Shown piece by piece: positions 32,312 through 42,737 of a stretch of DNA of 64,000 nt (the first letter of the stretch is position 1; every line of letters starts with the position of its first letter). A program made the position numbers and the translations under genes. The stretch comes from an uncultured Bacteroidales bacterium. Lineage in GTDB: Bacteria; Bacteroidota; Bacteroidia; Bacteroidales; Paludibacteraceae. Location: NCBI GenBank assembly GCA_902798965.1, contig CADBYS010000011.1, positions 1 through 64,000 on the forward strand, in the 5' to 3' direction. Below the pieces are notes generated by a model. The model saw only the letters and a list, made by a program, of their open reading frames with translations, made no database searches and had not been told where the DNA came from.

Positions 32312-33811
32312 ATGATTACAGGCGAGATTAAGAATCAGATTGACCGGATATGGGATGTGTTCTGGACATCCGGGATGACGAATCCGATGAACATATTGGA
32401 ACAGATGACGTATCTGTTCTTTATGAAGATGCTGGATGACAAGCAGATTCAGGAAGAGGCGAACGCGGCCGCTTGGGGTAACCGATTGCAGAACCCTGTG
32501 TTTGGTGAGGGCACGTGGCACAATGACGATACAGGTCAGGATGTAGCGTATCAGGATATGCGCTGGTCGGTATTCAAGAACACCGGTGCGGAGAACATGT
32601 TCCGCATGGTCAGGGATAATGTCTTCCCGTTCATCAAGACCATCGGTGCGGGTGACAGCAATGCTTACTCGCGGTTTATGCGGAATGCCGTGTTTATGAT
32701 TCCGAGTCCGCGCGTGTTGCAGCGGCTGGTTGACGGCATTGATGCGTTGGATATGACCGACCGTGACACGATGGGTGACGTATATGAGTACATGCTCGGC
32801 AAGATGGCCAGCTCGGGCACGAACGGTCAGTTCCGCACGCCGCGGCATATCATCCGGATGATGGTGGAGATGATGCAGCCGAAACTTACCGACAGGATCT
32901 GCGACCCGGCTATGGGTTCGGCAGGATTCCTCGTGGAGAGTGCGAAGTATGTTGCCGCGCATTACCGCAGCGAACTGCTGCGACCGGAGAACCTCCGCTA
33001 CTACCGCACGGAGATGTTCAGTGGCTTCGATACAGACGTGACAATGCTGCGTATCGGTGCGATGAACATGATGCTGCACGGTGTGGACGCCCCGAACATC
33101 GTTTGGCAGGATAGTTTGAGCAACGAGAATACGGACGCAAACCGCTATAGCCTGTGTCTGGCTAATCCGCCGTTTGCCGGCAGTCTGGACAAGGATACCA
33201 TCTCCAAGTCACTGTTGCAGGTTGCCAATACTTCCAAGACCGAGTTACTGTTCCTGGCATTGTTCCTGCGTTTGCTCGATCTCGGCGGTCGTTGTGCCTC
33301 AATTGTGCCCGACGGAGTGCTCTTCGGTAACTCCAATGCGCACAAAGCAATCCGCAAGGAGCTGGTGGATCATCAGAAACTGGAAGCGGTAATCTCCATG
33401 CCTTCGGGTGTGTTCCTGCCCTATGCAGGTGTGAGCACGGCTATTTTGATCTTCACCAAGACCAACACGCCTAACTCGACGGATAAGGTTTGGTTCTATG
33501 AGATGCATGCAGATGGTTTCACACTCGATCAGAAGCGTACGCCCTGCACCGAGAACGATATCCCCGATGTCATCAGCCGTTTCCATAACCTCGATGCGGA
33601 GGCTTCTCGTTCACGCAAAGACCAATCGTTCTTTGTGCCGGTAAAAGATATTCGCGACAATGATTACGACTTGACCTTCAATAAGTACAAAGAGGTCGAG
33701 CGCAAAGTGGTTAAGTATGACGAACCGGAAACGATCCTCGCACATATAGACGAGCTGCAATCTCAGATTGCCGAAGGACTTGCTAACCTCCAATCCATCA
33801 TCAATCACTAA
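32312..33811 (+). CDS. hsdM: Type I restriction-modification methyltransferase (HsdM)
   Basis: 499 residues; methylates adenine N6 at the target set by HsdS. Order: HsdM N-terminal helical domain (1-130), then the methyltransferase core with motif I DPAMGSAGFL (198-207) and catalytic motif IV NPPF (285-288). The target-rich C-terminal helices interact with HsdS. All key motifs are present. It is the first gene of an M-S-R operon and ends directly at the HsdS gene. Its promoter has the shared inverted repeat. Confidence 0.95.
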   Translation: MITGEIKNQIDRIWDVFWTSGMTNPMNILEQMTYLFFMKMLDDKQIQEEANAAAWGNRLQNPVFGEGTWHNDDTGQDVAYQDMRWSVFKNTGAENMFRMVRDNVFPFIKTIGAGDSNAYSRFMRNAVFMIPSPRVLQRLVDGIDALDMTDRDTMGDVYEYMLGKMASSGTNGQFRTPRHIIRMMVEMMQPKLTDRICDPAMGSAGFLVESAKYVAAHYRSELLRPENLRYYRTEMFSGFDTDVTMLRIGAMNMMLHGVDAPNIVWQDSLSNENTDANRYSLCLANPPFAGSLDKDTISKSLLQVANTSKTELLFLALFLRLLDLGGRCASIVPDGVLFGNSNAHKAIRKELVDHQKLEAVISMPSGVFLPYAGVSTAILIFTKTNTPNSTDKVWFYEMHADGFTLDQKRTPCTENDIPDVISRFHNLDAEASRSRKDQSFFVPVKDIRDNDYDLTFNKYKEVERKVVKYDEPETILAHIDELQSQIAEGLANLQSIINH

Positions 33812-33817
33812 TTGCCC

Positions 33818-34984
33818 ATGAAGCATAATTGGACATATAAGAAGTTAGGGGAACTGGTAGATGTACTAAATGGTTACGCCTTTAAGAGTTCCAACTATGT
33901 GAAAGATGGTATCCGTGTCATCCGCATTGCTAATGTGCAAAAGGGCAAAATCGTGGATGAGGCGCCTGCTTTCTATCCCTTATCGGCAGAAAGCGAATTG
34001 ACGCGATATATGCTTCACGAGGATGATATATTATTGTCTCTCACGGGCAATGTAGGTCGTGTTGGTCTGCTGCCTAAAGAAATGCTTCCTGCTGCTCTCA
34101 ATCAACGTGTAGCATGTTTGCGTATCAAGGATGATACCTTGATGTTTAAGTTTTTATACCAATTCTTAAACTCGGATTATTTTGAGCAGAAGTGTATAGA
34201 GTCTTCGCGTGGGATTGCTCAATTGAACATGAGTACGGAATGGCTAAAGGATTATCCTTTGCCCGTTCCCACTCTCGATGAGCAGCAAGCCATCGTTCTT
34301 GAGTTGGATGGTATCAATCGTTTGATTGATTTGCAAGAAGAGCAGCTTCGCGAGTATGACCGCTTGGCGCAATCACTCTTCTATACCACTTTCGGCGACC
34401 CCGTCTCCAACCCCAAAGGATGGGAAGTGAAGAAGTTGGGAGAGGTCGCAGAGACGACCTCTGGCGGTACTCCTTCTAAAGCGCACAATGAGTATTATGA
34501 AGGAGGTACTATCCCATGGTTAAGAAGCGGTGAAGTATCACAGGGTTTAATCTACAAGACCGAATTGTTTATAACCCAAGCAGGCTTGGATAATTCCAGT
34601 GCTAAGATTATACCGGTTAATTCTGTTGCGATAGCCATGTACGGAGCGACTGTTGGAGAAGTAGGAATTATCAAAGCACCTATGTCCACTAATCAGGCTG
34701 TATGTAGTATTTTCCCGAATGAGAGTGTGATGCCTATTTATTTATTGTATTTCTTGAGGGTAATGAAACCTCATTACATAAATATTGCAGCAGGTGGAGC
34801 ACAACCTAATATATCGCAAGCTATTATTAGGAATACTAAACTCCCCCTTCCCCCTCTTGCTCTCCAGCAAACTTTTGCTGCGCAGATCGAGGCCATCGAG
34901 CAGCAGAAAACACTCGTGCGCAAGTCACTTGACGAGACACGCACATTGCTTGCGGCTCGCATGCAGTACTACTTCAATTCATAA
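33818..34984 (+). CDS. hsdS: Type I restriction specificity subunit (HsdS)
   Basis: 388 residues from the ATG at 33818, 6 bases after the hsdM stop. Two target-recognition domains (about 1-160 and 205-350), each followed by a conserved helix: EEQLREYDRLAQSLFYTTFG in the centre and QQKTLVRKSLDETRTLLAAR at the end. The repeat of GWEVKKLGE-like starts is typical. It reads the DNA sequence for both methylation and cleavage. A single copy; no inverted partial hsdS genes for phase variation are seen nearby. Confidence 0.9.
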   Translation: MKHNWTYKKLGELVDVLNGYAFKSSNYVKDGIRVIRIANVQKGKIVDEAPAFYPLSAESELTRYMLHEDDILLSLTGNVGRVGLLPKEMLPAALNQRVACLRIKDDTLMFKFLYQFLNSDYFEQKCIESSRGIAQLNMSTEWLKDYPLPVPTLDEQQAIVLELDGINRLIDLQEEQLREYDRLAQSLFYTTFGDPVSNPKGWEVKKLGEVAETTSGGTPSKAHNEYYEGGTIPWLRSGEVSQGLIYKTELFITQAGLDNSSAKIIPVNSVAIAMYGATVGEVGIIKAPMSTNQAVCSIFPNESVMPIYLLYFLRVMKPHYINIAAGGAQPNISQAIIRNTKLPLPPLALQQTFAAQIEAIEQQKTLVRKSLDETRTLLAARMQYYFNS

Positions 34985-35010
34985 TGCACAATTCAAAATT
35001 CACAATTGTT

Positions 35011-35364
35011 ATGAAGACGGATAATATAATAGTCGATAAGAGTAAAAATTTCGCGATAAGAATTGTGAAACTTTATAAGTACCTAAATGAGGAAAAGAAG
35101 GAGTATGTTCTTTCTAAGCAATTACTCCGATCCGGAACAAGTATAGGTGCGAACATAAAAGAAGCTGTTAGAGGTCAGAGTAAAGCTGATTTTACGGCAA
35201 AAATGAGTATCGCTCTAAAAGAAGCCAGCGAGAGTGAATATTGGTTAGAAATACTACACGAGACTGAATATTTAACTGAGCAGCAGTTTGATAGCATATA
35301 CGCAGATTGCAAAGATCTCATTAAAATCCTAATGAGTATTGTAAAATCTGCCCGTAATGAATAA
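35011..35364 (+). CDS. Four-helix bundle protein (S23/IVP family)
   Basis: 117 residues from the ATG at 35011 (MKTDNIIVDKSKNFAIRIVK), with the family pattern LRSGTSIGANIKEAVRGQSK and MSIALKEASESEYWLEIL. The family was first known from intervening sequences of 23S rRNA genes; many free-standing copies lie next to defence genes in Bacteroidota and form helical oligomers. Here it sits between hsdS and hsdR, on the same strand. A role in regulating or assembling the complex is possible but unproven. Confidence 0.85.
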   Translation: MKTDNIIVDKSKNFAIRIVKLYKYLNEEKKEYVLSKQLLRSGTSIGANIKEAVRGQSKADFTAKMSIALKEASESEYWLEILHETEYLTEQQFDSIYADCKDLIKILMSIVKSARNE

Positions 35365-35397
35365 TTATGCATTATGCATTTTTAATTGTGAATTGTC

Positions 35398-38300
35398 ATG
35401 AACTTTGATTTTCTGAACGGCTTGGAAGACTTTAGGCAACTATATGCCTACTGCCGCGATGCGGAGAACTTCCAGTTGGTTGCTCCCGAGAAATCCGTTA
35501 CCGGTGCTAGGAAGGCACTGGAGTTCTGGGTGAAGCTGGTGTATCTGACCAAAGGTTGGGATATACCGCAGCATGCCGGATTGATGGAGCTGGTCAGCAA
35601 TTCGGATTTTGAGGATTATATCGGCGATGAGCAGGTTATCCGCAATATCCACTTCATCCGCCGTATAGGTAACCAAGGAGCGCATGGTCAGACGATCCGT
35701 AAGAACGACTCGTTGCAGTCGTTGGCTTGTCTGCATGCGTTGATAGGCGAGTGGCTGCTGATGGTGGGTGTGATAGACAACATCCCGCATTTCGATCCCA
35801 CACTTGTGCCGAAAGTAGTGACGTTGAGCATCGTTTCACGTGACGGCGATCCGGTGATCAGTACCGAGTCGTTGCAGCAGTTTGCGCAGCGTAGCGAAGG
35901 CAAGCAACTGCACGTCACTACGCCACGAGTGCTCACCGAGGCAGAGACGCGGAAGATGTTCATCGACCTGATGCTGCGTGAGGCAGGTTGGGAGATAATG
36001 AGCACCGCAGGTGCTATCAATGCCGGCAAGGCATGTGTGGAGATTCGTGTGGACGGTATGCCTAACAATGCCGAAGAGGGTTATGCCGATTATGTGCTGT
36101 TCTCGAACGGCGGAAAGCCGTTGGCAGTGATTGAAGCCAAGCGCACGACGGTTGATCCGCATGTAGGCAAGCATCAAGCATCGCTGTATGCCGACGCGCT
36201 GGAGCGGCAGTACGGTGTGCGGCCGGTGATATACTATACGAACGGATTCCGTACGTTTGTGCAGGACGGATTGGGTTATCCGGATAGAGAGGTGTTCTCG
36301 TTCCACACGCAGAAAGACCTTGAACTGATTATGCAGAAACGTTCGCGTCAGGACATAACCGACACGCGCGTAGATCCGAACATTGCCGGACGTGACTACC
36401 AGATAGCGGCTATACACTCTATCTGCCAACACCTGAACAGCAAGCATCGCCGCGGATTGCTGGTGATGGCTACGGGTACAGGTAAGACGCGCGTAAGCAT
36501 AGGTCTGACGGATGTGATCATCCGTAACAATTGGGCGAAGAACATATTGTTCCTTGCCGACCGACGCTCGCTGGTAAAGCAGGCGCACAAGAACTACCGC
36601 AAGCTGCTGCAACACGAGACAACGACTATCCTCTCCGAGGAGCGTCAACCGGATATGCAGGCACGTATCATGTTCTCGACGTATCAGACGATGATACGGT
36701 ACATCGATGCGGATGAGAAGCAGTTCTCCATCGGCAGGTTCGACCTGATCATCATCGACGAGGCGCACCGCTCGGTGTTCGGCAAGTTCGGGAGTATATT
36801 CGACTACTTCGACAGCCTGCTGATTGGCTTGACGGCTACGCCGCGCGAGGATATCGACCGCTCGACGTACGCGCTGCTGCAACTGGATGAAGGAGAGCCG
36901 AACTTCGCCTTTGAGCTGAACGATGCCATCCGTGGCGGATATCTGGTGGGCTATCGGGCATTCCAGCGCTCATCGAAAATCATGACCGATGGCGCTAAGT
37001 ACGACGACCTGACGCCCTCGGAGAAAGCTACCCTGGAGCGCGTGTGGGATTATGAGAAAGCCCGTCAGGCACTTGACCCGCGTGCCGACTACACGCGGGA
37101 TATAGAAGGTTCAGAGATCTACCGCTATCTGTTCAATCAGGATACGATTGACCATGTGCTGCAAGACCTGATGGAGAATGGCTTGCGCATACAGGATGGC
37201 AATGTGTTAGGCAAGTCGATCATCTTTGCCTACAACCACCAGCATGCACAGCAGATAGTGAATCGGTTCCACCAGTTGTATCCGCAGTTGGGAGAGGATT
37301 ATTGTGTGCTAATTGACAACCAAGTCAACTATGGGCAAGACCTCATAGACATCTTCTCCACGCCGCGTGACGAGGCGCAACGGCATATACAGATCGTTGT
37401 ATCGGTGGATATGATGGATACGGGTATTGACGTGCCGGATTGTCTGAACCTTGTTTTCTTCAAGCAGGTACGCTCGAAGATCAAGTTCAATCAGATGATC
37501 GGTCGCGGTACGCGATTGTGTCCGAACGTGTTCGGCGAGGGCAAGGACAAGAAGGAGTTCTTTATCTTTGACTACTGCGGTAACTTCGAGTACTTCTCCC
37601 AGCATCCGATAGGCGCTGAGCCTATGCAGACGCAGACGCTGAACGAGCGGCTGTTCTGTGCACGGCTGGACTTGGCGGTGATGCTGCAAGACGGAAAGTA
37701 TCAGTCGGAAGACTTCACACGGACGATGTGCGAGCAGCTGAAGGACATTCTGCACGCACAAGTGCTGACGCTGAACGAGAGCCATATAGCCGTGCGCAAG
37801 CAACTGGAACGCGTGGTGAAGTACAAGAAACGCGAGAACTGGCAATACGTGAGTGAGGTGGAAGCACAAGGACTGCGCAAGCATATAGCGCGGCTGATCT
37901 TTACCGACGATACGGATTTTGCAGCGAAGAAGTTCGATCTGCTGTGTCTGCTTGAGCAGTTGTCGCTGGTGGATGAAACGGTGGATGGCAGGAAACCGAT
38001 GTTGAAGATCTGCACAATAGCAGAGCTGCTGGAACAGAAGGCTACAATCCCGCAAGTAAGGATGTGTCTGCCTACGATACGCGAAGTGCAGACGCCGGTG
38101 TTCTGGGAGCAGGTGCACACCAATGCCGTGTGTGGCTTGGATAACCTGGAACGCGTGCGCACGGAACTGCGCGGGCTGGTGCAATATATTATCGGCAAGG
38201 AACGCGAGACGTTCGAGATCAACCTGATAGATACGATAACCGACAGAGGCGAGGTGCAGACGCTGCTGCCGCAGATGTCGTACAGGCAACGGGTGTTGGG

Positions 38301-38745
38301 TTATCTGGATGAGAACATCGACAGCCCGGTTATTCAGAAGATATACAAGATGGAGCAACTGACTAATACGGATATCCGCGAGTTGGAGCGTATCTTCTGG
38401 CAGGAACTCGGCTCGAAAGAGGAGTACGTGCAGACCTACGAGCATCAGGATCGTTACCGTATATGGGGCGGTAGGATTGCCGCGTTCCTTCGTTCGGCGA
38501 TAGGTATTGACCGGCAACTGGCGCGGGAGAAGTATATCGAACTGATACAGGGCGAATCGCTGACGCAGGAACAGGAGGAGTACCTGAATGACATCCTCGA
38601 TTATGTCTGCCAGAATGGTGACATCTCCACGCAGACGATGGCTGAGGAACCGTTCTCCACCTTCCCGTGGCAACCCGTCTTTGCCGAGCGGCTTAGCGCC
38701 TTGGTTGGCTACGTGAATACCATGCACAATGTGATTGTGGCATAA
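35398..38745 (+). CDS. hsdR: Type I restriction endonuclease subunit (HsdR)
   Basis: 1115 residues. After an N-terminal DUF4145-like part (1-130) comes the nuclease region with VLFSNGGKPLAVIEAKRTT, then the translocase with GLLVMATGTGKTRVSIGL (Walker A) and LIIIDEAHRS (DEAH), helicase motifs GLTATPRED and MIGRGTRLCP, and a long C-terminal helical region. It cuts unmethylated DNA after ATP-driven translocation. Full length and without breaks, so the system looks active. Confidence 0.95.
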   Translation: MNFDFLNGLEDFRQLYAYCRDAENFQLVAPEKSVTGARKALEFWVKLVYLTKGWDIPQHAGLMELVSNSDFEDYIGDEQVIRNIHFIRRIGNQGAHGQTIRKNDSLQSLACLHALIGEWLLMVGVIDNIPHFDPTLVPKVVTLSIVSRDGDPVISTESLQQFAQRSEGKQLHVTTPRVLTEAETRKMFIDLMLREAGWEIMSTAGAINAGKACVEIRVDGMPNNAEEGYADYVLFSNGGKPLAVIEAKRTTVDPHVGKHQASLYADALERQYGVRPVIYYTNGFRTFVQDGLGYPDREVFSFHTQKDLELIMQKRSRQDITDTRVDPNIAGRDYQIAAIHSICQHLNSKHRRGLLVMATGTGKTRVSIGLTDVIIRNNWAKNILFLADRRSLVKQAHKNYRKLLQHETTTILSEERQPDMQARIMFSTYQTMIRYIDADEKQFSIGRFDLIIIDEAHRSVFGKFGSIFDYFDSLLIGLTATPREDIDRSTYALLQLDEGEPNFAFELNDAIRGGYLVGYRAFQRSSKIMTDGAKYDDLTPSEKATLERVWDYEKARQALDPRADYTRDIEGSEIYRYLFNQDTIDHVLQDLMENGLRIQDGNVLGKSIIFAYNHQHAQQIVNRFHQLYPQLGEDYCVLIDNQVNYGQDLIDIFSTPRDEAQRHIQIVVSVDMMDTGIDVPDCLNLVFFKQVRSKIKFNQMIGRGTRLCPNVFGEGKDKKEFFIFDYCGNFEYFSQHPIGAEPMQTQTLNERLFCARLDLAVMLQDGKYQSEDFTRTMCEQLKDILHAQVLTLNESHIAVRKQLERVVKYKKRENWQYVSEVEAQGLRKHIARLIFTDDTDFAAKKFDLLCLLEQLSLVDETVDGRKPMLKICTIAELLEQKATIPQVRMCLPTIREVQTPVFWEQVHTNAVCGLDNLERVRTELRGLVQYIIGKERETFEINLIDTITDRGEVQTLLPQMSYRQRVLGYLDENIDSPVIQKIYKMEQLTNTDIRELERIFWQELGSKEEYVQTYEHQDRYRIWGGRIAAFLRSAIGIDRQLAREKYIELIQGESLTQEQEEYLNDILDYVCQNGDISTQTMAEEPFSTFPWQPVFAERLSALVGYVNTMHNVIVA

Positions 38746-38798
38746 AAAGATGCCATATTGGCGCATAAATGATACCGAATATGCAGATTTTTGCTGGC

Positions 38799-38834
38799 TG
38801 TGCAAATAGCTTGCACAAGGATGGTGTAATTTTG
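38799..38834 (+). promoter_or_regulatory. DUF2130 gene promoter with the shared operator
   Basis: TGTGCAA (38799-38805), spacer ATAGC, TTGCACA (38811-38817), 9 bases, TAATTTTG (38827-38834). Identical spacing to the sites at 32218 and 42738. Confidence 0.8.
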
Positions 38835-38881
38835 CAACGGAAATTGAAAAACAACTGTTAAACCATTTAATACTTTTGATT

Positions 38882-40282
38882 ATGAAAAATTTGATTTGCC
38901 CCAATTGCGGGAAACCGTTTTCGATTGATGATGCCGACTATGCACAACTGCTTAGTCAAGTGAAGAACGATGAATTCAAGGCTGAGGTCGACTCGCGAGT
39001 GAGCGAGTTGCGTTCGCTGTGGCTGCAGGAACAGGAAGCTGCCAGTTTGAAGGCTGAGAATGCGCATCAGCAGGCGCTGAATGATCAGCAGAAGAAGCTG
39101 CAGGAACGCGAAGCCGAGATACAGACGCTCAAGGAGCGCCTGAGCTCCGTGGAGCAGATCAAAGCTGCCGAGCTCAAGCAGGCCGTGAGCGAGAAGGAGA
39201 CTGCCATGCAGCAGAAACTCAGTGCCGCCGAGCAGAAACTGCAAAAGCAGCTCAGCGATACGGAGCAGAAGATGCAACAGCAACTCAGCGAGGCATTGCA
39301 GAAGATCCGTGATCTGGAAGCGGCGCAACGGGTAGCAGTGCTCGAGGAGCAGCAGAAAGCCGAGGCATCGCTGCGGCAAAAAGAGACCGAGCTGATGAAG
39401 CTGCGCAATGACCAGCAGCTGGCTGCATCGCAGGCGCTCATGCGCGAACAAAATATAAAAGAGCAGTACGAGCAGAAGCTGCGCATGGCGGAAGAGCAGG
39501 TGGCGTACTACAAGGATCTAAAGACCCGTATGTCCACCAAGATGGTGGGCGAGACGCTGGAGATACACTGCTCCACGCTGTTCAACCAGAATCTGCGTCC
39601 GCTGATGCCCAGCGCGTACTTCGAGAAAGACAACGACGCCAGCGGCGGATCGAAGGGCGACTTCATCTTCCGTGACTCGGTGGACGGGCAGGAGTACGTA
39701 TCAATCATGTTCGAGATGAAGAACGAGATGGACGAAACCGCCTCGAAGCACAAGAACGAGGACTTCTTCGCCAAGTTGGACAAGGATCGCCGCGAGAAAG
39801 GCTGCGAGTACGCGGTGCTGGTATCGATGCTGGAGCCGGAAAATGAGCTGTACAACGGCGGCATAGTGGATGTGAGCCATCGGTTCGAGAAGATGTACGT
39901 GATCCGTCCGCAGTTCTTCATCCCGCTCATCACCATGCTGGTGCAGGCGAACAGGAAGACCATCGAACTGCAGCACCAACTGGCAGTAGCCAAGTCGCAG
40001 TCGATAGACGTGACGAACTTCGAGCAGGAGCTGGAGGACTTCAAGGACAAGTTCGGCAGAAACTACCGCCTGGCATCGGATAAGTTCAAGACCGCCATCG
40101 AGGAGATCGACAAGTCGATAACCCACCTGCAGAAGATTCGCGAAGCCCTGGTAGGCTCGGAGAACAACCTGCGTCTGGCGAACGACAAAGCCGAAGCGCT
40201 GACGATCAAGAAGCTCACGCGCGGCAATCCGACGATGAAGGAGAAGTTTGAGCAGGCACGCATCATCACCGGGGACGAATAG
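38882..40282 (+). CDS. DUF2130 coiled-coil protein
   Basis: 466 residues from the ATG at 38882. A short zinc-knuckle-like start ([10 protein letters not shown]), a very long Gln/Glu/Lys coiled coil (about 40-215), then the DUF2130 domain (about 225-400; [53 protein letters not shown]), which has the look of a restriction-nuclease fold. A second helical part ends the protein. DUF2130 proteins are often found near restriction and defence genes; the biochemical role is unknown. Its own promoter carries the same operator as hsdM. Confidence 0.85.
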   Translation: MKNLICPNCGKPFSIDDADYAQLLSQVKNDEFKAEVDSRVSELRSLWLQEQEAASLKAENAHQQALNDQQKKLQEREAEIQTLKERLSSVEQIKAAELKQAVSEKETAMQQKLSAAEQKLQKQLSDTEQKMQQQLSEALQKIRDLEAAQRVAVLEEQQKAEASLRQKETELMKLRNDQQLAASQALMREQNIKEQYEQKLRMAEEQVAYYKDLKTRMSTKMVGETLEIHCSTLFNQNLRPLMPSAYFEKDNDASGGSKGDFIFRDSVDGQEYVSIMFEMKNEMDETASKHKNEDFFAKLDKDRREKGCEYAVLVSMLEPENELYNGGIVDVSHRFEKMYVIRPQFFIPLITMLVQANRKTIELQHQLAVAKSQSIDVTNFEQELEDFKDKFGRNYRLASDKFKTAIEEIDKSITHLQKIREALVGSENNLRLANDKAEALTIKKLTRGNPTMKEKFEQARIITGDE

Positions 40283-40474
40283 TTCCCGGTGGGTGAAAGC
40301 CTTCAACAATGGGGATCAACAATTAAAGACTATTACCAACTATTCCAATGGACATGGTAGGTCAAAAATTGCCAAAAATTTACCCAAAAGATTGCATGGG
40401 ATGGCATGATTTTTGTGAGCCGTTGTATGACCGGCAAAGTCCGAGAAACTATTAACCGATAAATCAGTACTATT

Positions 40475-41794
40475 ATGGCATACATTGACAAACATGGTGT
40501 TGAGTACACCGACGACAAAAAGACATTAATCCGCTGTCCGCAAGATTTTGAGGGCGAGTATATCATCCCTGATGGGGTGGAAAGGATTGACACTGAAGCA
40601 TTCGCTAATTGTACAAGATTGACTGCTGTGACTATTCCCAGTTGTGTGACAAGGATAGCTGGTGAGGCTTTCCGTGGTTGCCATCAATTACAAGAAGTCT
40701 CATTTTTAGAGGGCAATATATATATCGAACTTGATGCGTTCGCTGATTGTCCATGCCTAAATTCTATTGATATTTCCTCCAATTTACATTTAAATAAAGG
40801 ACGTTATACAACTGATGAATTTTACAAACCTTTTAGGCACATAATAAATATCAATTATGATGGTGATAATGAGTATGCGCCGTGGGGTGCGTTGGCTTTG
40901 AATGGATATAAAGAAGGGCCTTTTTATTTCAAAGATGAAAGTAAAAAGGTTCTATTAGGTTGTGAGAAAAACTATAAAGGAGAAATCGTTATTCCCGAAT
41001 CTGTAGTTGAAATCGGAGAAAGTGCATTTGAATATTGTACACAAATTACAGATATTATTCTCCACGAGAATATTACTCAAATTGGGCTTTATTCCCTTCC
41101 CGACAAATGTACTTTTTATATCCCATCGGGGACGCTTGAAAAGTTTAAGAAGATGAACTCTCAATACTACTATCATTATGAAGAACTTGACATGTATGGT
41201 CAAAAGTACCAGAAGATAGGTAGATTAAAAGAGGGTGAAGTGTCGATTTACAAGGAGGTGCAGGCAAATGGGAAAACGTCATATATATTCCCGGAAGATA
41301 CAAGACGGCTCTACACAGATGGAGCAGGAAGAAATGAACAAATTTATTTTACCGGAGAGCTGCAATCGTTAACCTTGATAGGATATCCGGAAAGAGTATT
41401 CTATATTAACAATTATATAGAAAATGTAGATGTCGTTTGTGAAGAAAATCTGAATAAAAGATACGATAATCATCTAATCTTTAAAGCCCCTCTTCCAAAC
41501 ACAAAACCGGTAATAGGCAAAATTGTTGAACTCACATATTGTGGACAAAACCAAAACTATCGATATACTGAATATGTATGGAGCACCCCTATCGCAATCA
41601 ATGTAGATGACATCGCATGCATAGTTGAGACTCGCTTGCGCTGTTACGAAGGCATGCACAGTGGATGTCGGATCATGTTGCTTGGCGGTAAATCAGATCA
41701 ATTAGCTAAGCAAGAGCTTCCGTGCTATGTGGATGTTTGGGAAGATTATGATTTCGTGTTGCAAAAACTTTTGCAGGCGGGATGGCAGCGATAA
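40475..41794 (+). CDS. Leucine-rich repeat protein with shared C-terminal domain
   Basis: 439 residues without signal peptide. The N-terminal part carries BspA-type (LRR_5) repeats such as IPDGVERIDTEAFANCTRLT, ITRIAGEAFRGCHQLQEV and IPESVVEIGESAFEYCTQIT. The last 150 residues align with the C-terminal domain of 13420-14265, which lacks LRRs. A cytoplasmic LRR protein with this domain is unusual because most BspA-type proteins are secreted. The LRR part probably binds a protein partner. It lies between the DUF2130 gene and the TerY-P operon. Confidence 0.75.
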   Translation: MAYIDKHGVEYTDDKKTLIRCPQDFEGEYIIPDGVERIDTEAFANCTRLTAVTIPSCVTRIAGEAFRGCHQLQEVSFLEGNIYIELDAFADCPCLNSIDISSNLHLNKGRYTTDEFYKPFRHIININYDGDNEYAPWGALALNGYKEGPFYFKDESKKVLLGCEKNYKGEIVIPESVVEIGESAFEYCTQITDIILHENITQIGLYSLPDKCTFYIPSGTLEKFKKMNSQYYYHYEELDMYGQKYQKIGRLKEGEVSIYKEVQANGKTSYIFPEDTRRLYTDGAGRNEQIYFTGELQSLTLIGYPERVFYINNYIENVDVVCEENLNKRYDNHLIFKAPLPNTKPVIGKIVELTYCGQNQNYRYTEYVWSTPIAINVDDIACIVETRLRCYEGMHSGCRIMLLGGKSDQLAKQELPCYVDVWEDYDFVLQKLLQAGWQR

Positions 41795-41824
41795 AGAAAC
41801 AATAAACTTATAATACCACATACA

Positions 41825-42676
41825 ATGAAAACAATTAAATTAGCTGAATTGGAAAATCTTATTAAGGATTATTCCAATCAGGAGTCGTTCAATAAGCCTT
41901 TGATGCTTTGGTTTGCGTCTAACCGCACGTTAGACTGCGTGAAGGCAGATTTGACAAGGGGTGTAAGCAGAACCATTAGTATCATGGGGCATCCTTTTGC
42001 TGGAAAGAAATTGGCTGTTCTTGGAGACGAGGTTGTTAAAATCAGCGATCATCCTGAACTTTTATCCTTAGATGAACTACCGGAAGATTATACTAAGAAC
42101 ACGGAAAGAATCGTTTATCACACTTATTTCAAACAATTAAAACGTGATACATTGGATTACTGCTGCCATCAGGTGAAAAAGCTACAAGTACCGTTCATTT
42201 GTCTTATAAATGATTACGAAGCCGCAGGAGAAGAAACTTATGATAAAGGTTATCTCGCAGAACATTTTGAACAATTCTTTGTACTGAACAGAACTGTCGA
42301 TGAGTGGATTGAATGGGCATGCCAAACAGAGGTTATACAGAATCAACAAGGTGAGGATTTCAATGTGCCCAACATAGTCCCCGAATTAGTTGAATACGTG
42401 AGAACCCATAAAGATCTCTTTATTGAGTCTCCCGCTTTGGATGGCATGCCACAGGAAGCAGTACATACAAGAGAAGCGCGGCTTAATGACATCTCATGTG
42501 AAATGAGGAACTTTCTGTGGGAACCTGATTTTCACCATTTCTTCACAATGATTGACATGGAAGATTCCTCACACAATTCTCCTTTCTCCAAGAGTAAAAT
42601 AGAATATTTTTACTTTACGAAAAGAGAAGACTTCCGACAAATGCTTGAGAACTACTTCAGCAAAAGAAAAGAATGA
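41825..42676 (+). CDS. Hypothetical protein, 283 residues
   Basis: Soluble protein: MKTIKLAELENLIKDYSNQE, KPLMLWFASNRTLDCVKADL, then VPFICLINDYEAAGEETYDK and EHFEQFFVLNRTVDEWIEWA. The middle part, with a strand ending in LINDYE after FICL, could be a nucleotide-binding fold, but no standard motif is visible. Family not recognised. It lies 30 bases after the LRR gene on the same strand, likely in one operon with it. Confidence 0.55.
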   Translation: MKTIKLAELENLIKDYSNQESFNKPLMLWFASNRTLDCVKADLTRGVSRTISIMGHPFAGKKLAVLGDEVVKISDHPELLSLDELPEDYTKNTERIVYHTYFKQLKRDTLDYCCHQVKKLQVPFICLINDYEAAGEETYDKGYLAEHFEQFFVLNRTVDEWIEWACQTEVIQNQQGEDFNVPNIVPELVEYVRTHKDLFIESPALDGMPQEAVHTREARLNDISCEMRNFLWEPDFHHFFTMIDMEDSSHNSPFSKSKIEYFYFTKREDFRQMLENYFSKRKE

Positions 42677-42737
42677 ATAGATAGCACACTATCAATATGA
42701 CGTGTAATCATACAAAAAATGCACGATTTTGGGAGTT

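Noticed and set aside
32312-38745. Phase-variable shufflon type of the type I system
   Set aside because: Only one hsdS is present, with no inverted partial copies or recombinase nearby in the window.
37309-38904. Leftward open frame of 531 codons opposite hsdR
   Set aside because: hsdR on the other strand has all expected motifs. The antisense product is a Leu/His/Arg-rich composition with no domain.
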